Shown piece by piece: positions 60,347 to 64,000 of a stretch of DNA of 64,000 nucleotides. The position numbers and the translations under genes were made by a program. The stretch lies in NCBI GenBank assembly GCA_920105625.2, contig OV050032.1:107802542-107866541 (forward strand), written 5' to 3'. The stretch comes from Clusia tigrina (Eukaryota; Arthropoda; Insecta; Diptera; Clusiidae). The stretch's first letter is position 1. Every line of letters begins with the position of its first letter. The notes below the pieces were generated by a model that was not told where the DNA came from, did no database searches, and saw only the letters and a program-made list of their open reading frames with translations.

Positions 60347-63300
60347 AGTTAGGGCCATTTGAAGTTTTATCAGTGTTTGATTTGGGACTCAAGGGTAGCA
60401 TAGCTTTGAGCGATGGCCTAAATTGACAAGAGGCTGGAGTACTTCATTGTTACAAAATTTCAATGTTTTATGACGCTCCAGTAAAAAGTTACAAGCATTT
60501 GTATGTTGCAAACTTTGATAGGTGTAGGACGTACCGTAAAGAAGTTAGGGCCCTTTGAAGTTTTATCAGTGTTTGATTTGGGACTCTAGGGTAGCATAGC
60601 TTTGAGCGATGGCTTAAATGGACAAGAGGCTCGGGTACGTTATTGTTACAAAATTTGAAGGTTTTATGACGCTCCAGTAAAAAGTTACAAGCATTTGTAT
60701 GTTGCAAACTTTGATAGGTGTAGGACGTACCGTAAAGAAGTTAGGGGCGTTTGAAGTTTTATCAGTGTTTTATTTGGGACTCAAGGGTAGCATAGCTTTG
60801 AGCGATGGCCTAAATTGACAAGAGGCTCGAGTACTTTATTGTTACAAAATTTCAATGTTTTATGACGCTCCAGTAAAAAGTTACAAGCATTTGTATGTTG
60901 CAAACTTTGATTGGTGTAGGACGTACCGTAAAGAAGTTAGGGCCATTTGAAGTTTTATCAGTGTTTGATTTGGGACTCAAGGGTAGCATAGCTTTGAGCG
61001 ATGGCTTAAATTGACAAGAGACTCGAGTACTTCATTGTTACAAAATTTCAAGGTTTTATGACGCTCCAGTAAAAAGTTACAATTATTTGTATGTTGCAAA
61101 CTTTGATAGGTGTAGGACGTACCGTAAAGAAGTTAGGGGCGTTTGAAGTTGTATCAGTGTTTGATTTGGGACTCTAGGGTAGCATAGCTTTGAGCGATAG
61201 CTTAAATTGACAAGATGCTCGAGTACTTTATTGTTACAAAATTTCAAGGTTTTATGACGCTCCAGTAAAAAGATACAAGCATTTGTATGTTGCAAACTTT
61301 GATAGGTGTAGTACGTACCGTAAAGAAGTTAGGGCCATTTGAAGTTTTATCAGTGTTTGATTTGCGACTCAAGGGTAGCATAGCTTTGAGCGATGGGTTA
61401 AATTGACAAGAGGCTCGAGTACTTCATTGTTATAAAATTTCAAGGTTTTATGACGCTCCAGTAAAAAGTTAGAAGCATTTGTATGTTGCAAACTTTGATA
61501 AGTGTAGGACGTACCGTAAAGAAGTTAGGGGCGTTTGAAGTTTTATGAGTGTTTGATTTGGGACTCAAGGGTAGCATAGCTTTAAGCGATGGCCTAAATT
61601 GACAAGAGGCTCGAGTACTTTATTGTTACAAAATTTCAATGTTTTATGACGCTCCAGTAAAAAGGTACAAGCATTTGTATGTTGCAAACTTTGATAGGTG
61701 TAGGACGTACCGTAAAGAAGTTAGGGCCATTTGAAGTTTTATCAGTGTTTGATTTGGGACTCAAGGGTACCATAACTTTGAGCGATGGCTTAAATTGAAA
61801 AGAGGCTCGAGTACTTCATTGTTACAAAATTTCAAGGTTTTATGACACTCCATTAAAAAGTTACAAGCATTTGTATGTGGCAAACTTTGATAGGTGTAGG
61901 ACGTATCGTAAAGAAGTTAGGGGCGTTTGAAGTTTTATCAGTGTTTGATTTGGGACTCAAGGGTAGCATAGCTTTGAGCGATGGCCTAAATTGACAAGAG
62001 GCTCGAGTACTTTATTGTTACAAAATTTCAAGGTTTTATGACGCTCCAGTAAAAAGTTACAAGCATTTGTATGTTGCAAACTTTGATTGGTGTAGGACGT
62101 ACCGTATATAAGTTAGGGCCATTTGAAGTTTTATCAGTGTTTGATTTGGGACTCAAGGGTAGCATAGCTTTGAGCGATGGCCTAAATTGACAAGAGGCTC
62201 GAGTACTTTATTGTTACAAAATTTCAAGGTTTTATGACGCTCCAGTAAAAAGTTACAAGCATTTGTATGTTGCAAACTTTGATTGGTGTAGGACGTACCG
62301 TATATAAGTTAGGGCCATTTGAAGTTTTATCAGTGTTTGATTTGGGACTCAAGGGGAGCATAGCTTTGAGCGATGGCCTAAATTGACAAGAGGCTCGAGT
62401 ACTTTATTGTTACAAAATTTCAAACTTTGATTGGTGTAGGACGTACCGTAAAGAAGTTAGGGCCATTTGAAGTTTTATCAGTGTTTGATTTGGGACTCAA
62501 GGGTAGCATAGCTTTGAGCGATGGCCTAAATTGACAAGAGGCTCGAGTACTTCATTGTTACAAAATTTCAAGGTTTTATGACGCTCCAGTAAAAAGTTAC
62601 AAGCATTTGTATGTTTCAAACTTTGATAGGTGTAGGACGTACCGTAAAGAAGTTAGGGCCCTTTGAAGTTTTCTCAGTGTTTGATTTGGGACTCTAGGGT
62701 AGCATAGCTTTGAGCGATGGCTTAAATGGACAAGAGGCTCGGGTATTTTATTGGTACAAAATTTCAAGGTTTTATGACGCTCCAGTAAAAGGTTACAAGC
62801 ATTTGTATGTTGCAAACTTTGATAGGTGTAGGACGTACCGTAAAGAAGTTAGGGGCGTTTGAAGTTTTATCAGTGTTTTATTTGGGACTCAAGGGTAGCA
62901 TAGCTTTGAGCGATGGCCTAAATTGACAAGAGGCTCGAGTACTTTATTGTTACAAAATTTCAATGTTTTATGACGCTCCAGTAAAAAGTTATAAGCATTT
63001 GTATGTTGCAAACTTTGATTGGTGTAGGACGTACCGTAAAGAAGTTAGGGCCATTTGAAGTTTTATCAGTGTTTGATTTGGGACTCAAGGGTAGCATAGC
63101 TTTGAGCGATAGCTTAAATTGACAAGAGGCTCAAGTACTTTATTTTTACAAAATTTCAAGGTTTTATGACGCTCCAGTAAAAAGATACAAGCATTTGTAT
63201 GTTGCAAACTTTGATAGTTGTAGGGCGTACCGTAAAGAAGTTAGTGCCATTTGAAGTTTTATCAGTGTTTGATTTGCGACTCAAGGGTAGCATAGCTTTG

Positions 63301-64000
63301 AGCGATGGCCTAAATTGACAAGAAGCTCGAGTACTTTATTGTTACAAAATTTCAAGGTTTTATGACGCTCCAGTAAAAAGTTACAAGCATTTGTATGTTG
63401 CAAACTTTGATAGGTGTAGGACGTACCGTAAAGAAGTTAGGGCCATTTGAAGTTTTATCAGTGTTTGATTTGGGACTTAAGGGTAGCATAGCTTTGAGCG
63501 ATAGCTTAAATTGACAAGAGGCTCGAGTACTTTATTGTTACAAAATTTCAAGGTTTTATGACGCTCCAGTAAAAAGTTACAAGCATTTGTCTGTTGCAAA
63601 CTTTGATAGGTGTAGGACGTACCGTAAAGAAGTTAAGGCCATTTGAAGTTTTATCAGTGTTTGATTTGGGACTCAAGAGTAGCATAGCGTTGAGCGATGG
63701 CCTAAATTGACAAGAGGCTCGAATACTTCATTGTTACAAAATTTCAATGTTTTATGACGCTCCAGTAAAAAGTTACAAGCATTTGTATGTTGCAAACTTT
63801 GATAGGTGTAGGACGTACCGTAAAGAAGTTAGGGCCATTTGAAGTTTTATCAGTGTTTGATTTGGGACTCTAGGGTAGCATAGCTTTGAGCGATGGCTTA
63901 AATTGACAAGAGGCTCGGGTACTTTATTGTTACAAAATTTCAAGGTTTTATGACGCTCCAGTAAAAAGTTACAAGCATTTGTAAGTTGCAAACTGTGATA
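60347..64000 (+). repeat. 3.6-kb block B, second full copy, cut by the window edge
   Basis: This is the partner of 47,015-50,670 at offset 13,332 bp, running to the last base. Shared markers include GGGTACGTTATTG near 60,634, GTAGTACGTACC near 61,309, ATTGTTATAAAATTTC near 61,426 and GGGTACCATAAC near 61,765. Private changes are GATGGGTTAAATTG near 61,394, GACACTCCATTAAAAAG near 61,846, TTTTCTCAG near 62,668, GGCTCAAGTAC near 63,128 and GTTAGTGCC near 63,240. The duplication probably continues beyond the window. Confidence 0.87.
62423..62424. other. 48-bp deletion junction (last of 15)
   Basis: Second full B copy, 13,332 bp after 49,091 and 4,068 bp after 58,355. Confidence 0.93.

Larger units (their letters stand above)
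1..64000 (+). repeat. 196-bp satellite DNA array, head-to-tail, about 330 monomers
   Basis: The same 196-bp unit repeats from the first base to the last. It can be followed by the landmark AAGCATTTGTATGTTGCAAA, which starts at 1, 197, 393, 589 and so on. Summing all indels I found gives exactly 330 monomers in 1-63,972, so almost every monomer is exactly 196 bp. Neighbouring monomers differ at several positions, while monomers one higher-order unit apart are nearly identical. The array continues beyond both window edges. There is no unique sequence, gene, tRNA, rRNA or transposon inside it. Organisation of this type is known from centromeric and other heterochromatic satellites of eukaryotes; the chromosomal position is inference. 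I do not recognise the family. Confidence 0.98.

Noticed and set aside
1740..63991. Many similar open reading frames of 67-89 codons on both strands
   Set aside because: They are created by the repeat. Minus-strand frames open only where a monomer has CTCTAGG instead of CTCAAGG, removing a stop. Plus-strand frames open where AAATTGACAAG becomes AAATTGGCAAG or AAATAGACAAG. Because 196 is not a multiple of 3, each frame changes phase every monomer and soon hits a stop. No start context, domain, signal peptide or coding conservation is visible.
1..64000. CRISPR array
   Set aside because: The repeating unit is 196 bp with no unique spacers between copies; variation is scattered substitution along the whole unit, and there are no cas genes.
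1..64000. Telomere-like TTAGGG in nearly every monomer
   Set aside because: It occurs once per 196 bp within GTTAGGGCC and is never tandemly repeated, so it is part of the monomer and not telomeric sequence.
1..64000. CENP-B box
   Set aside because: The nearest candidate, around TTGACAAGAGGCTCGGG in CTCGGG variants, has wrong spacing between the conserved positions and lacks TTCG, so it does not fit the known box.
1..64000. 5S rRNA, tRNA or other tandem RNA gene cluster
   Set aside because: No recognisable 5S internal control region, tRNA arms or B box, and no alternation of a conserved gene with a variable spacer.
1..64000. Assembly artefact producing the repeated blocks
   Set aside because: Not excluded, but a simple artefact is less likely because duplicate blocks carry private substitutions and indels, and offsets add up exactly from monomer counts. 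Read-depth and ultra-long-read support would be needed to settle copy numbers.

Overview
The whole 64 kb is one uninterrupted array of a 196-bp tandem satellite repeat, with no gene, RNA gene or transposon inside it. Every monomer but a 43-bp snippet runs in the same direction. Counting from base 1 and adding up every insertion and deletion I found (fifteen 48-bp deletions, one 8-bp, two 5-bp, nine 1-bp, and one net +39-bp inversion insert), bases 1-63,972 hold exactly 330 monomers, and a 28-bp partial monomer follows. An array this long and regular, with higher-order repeat structure, is typical of eukaryotic constitutive heterochromatin (centromeric, pericentromeric or subtelomeric). I do not recognise the family, so I cannot name the organism; a plant or an animal both remain possible. 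The consensus is about 38% GC, with a strong strand bias (48 G against 27 C per monomer on the given strand).

Layout. (1) 1-13.2 kb: mixed monomers including a 392-bp dimer form, with duplicated blocks at offsets 980, 2,540, 784, 2,940 and 3,136 bp. (2) About 13.8-22 kb: two copies of a 21-monomer unit (4,110 and 4,115 bp). (3) About 22-28.6 kb: shorter higher-order units of 8 monomers (1,567 bp), 9 monomers (1,763 bp) and 11 monomers (2,155 bp). (4) About 28.6-30.9 kb: a disordered stretch rich in private mutations, where no long duplication continues; it separates two array families. (5) About 31-40 kb: a second family with its own markers (a GGGCCC variant, a TATATAAG variant and a 148-bp short monomer), with 932-bp and 3,039-bp units. 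(6) About 42.9-64 kb: a very large duplicated architecture. A block at 43.0-46.3 kb recurs at 54.9-58.2 kb (offset 11,951), and a block at 47.0-50.7 kb recurs at 60.3-64.0 kb (offset 13,332). A further partial copy lies at 58.3-60.2 kb and a 6-monomer (1,176 bp) tandem unit at about 52.0-54.3 kb.

The one break in the head-to-tail order is at 46,612-46,689, where a short piece of monomer is inverted against its neighbour and forms a perfect 37-bp-armed palindrome with a 4-base spacer. Other useful markers are the 48-bp deletion monomer, which probably arose once and was then copied to 15 places by unequal exchange, and private indels that order the duplications. The many short open reading frames are by-products of the repeat, not genes. 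I saw no evidence of a new gene-encoded system; the interest here is in how the array has evolved and is organised.
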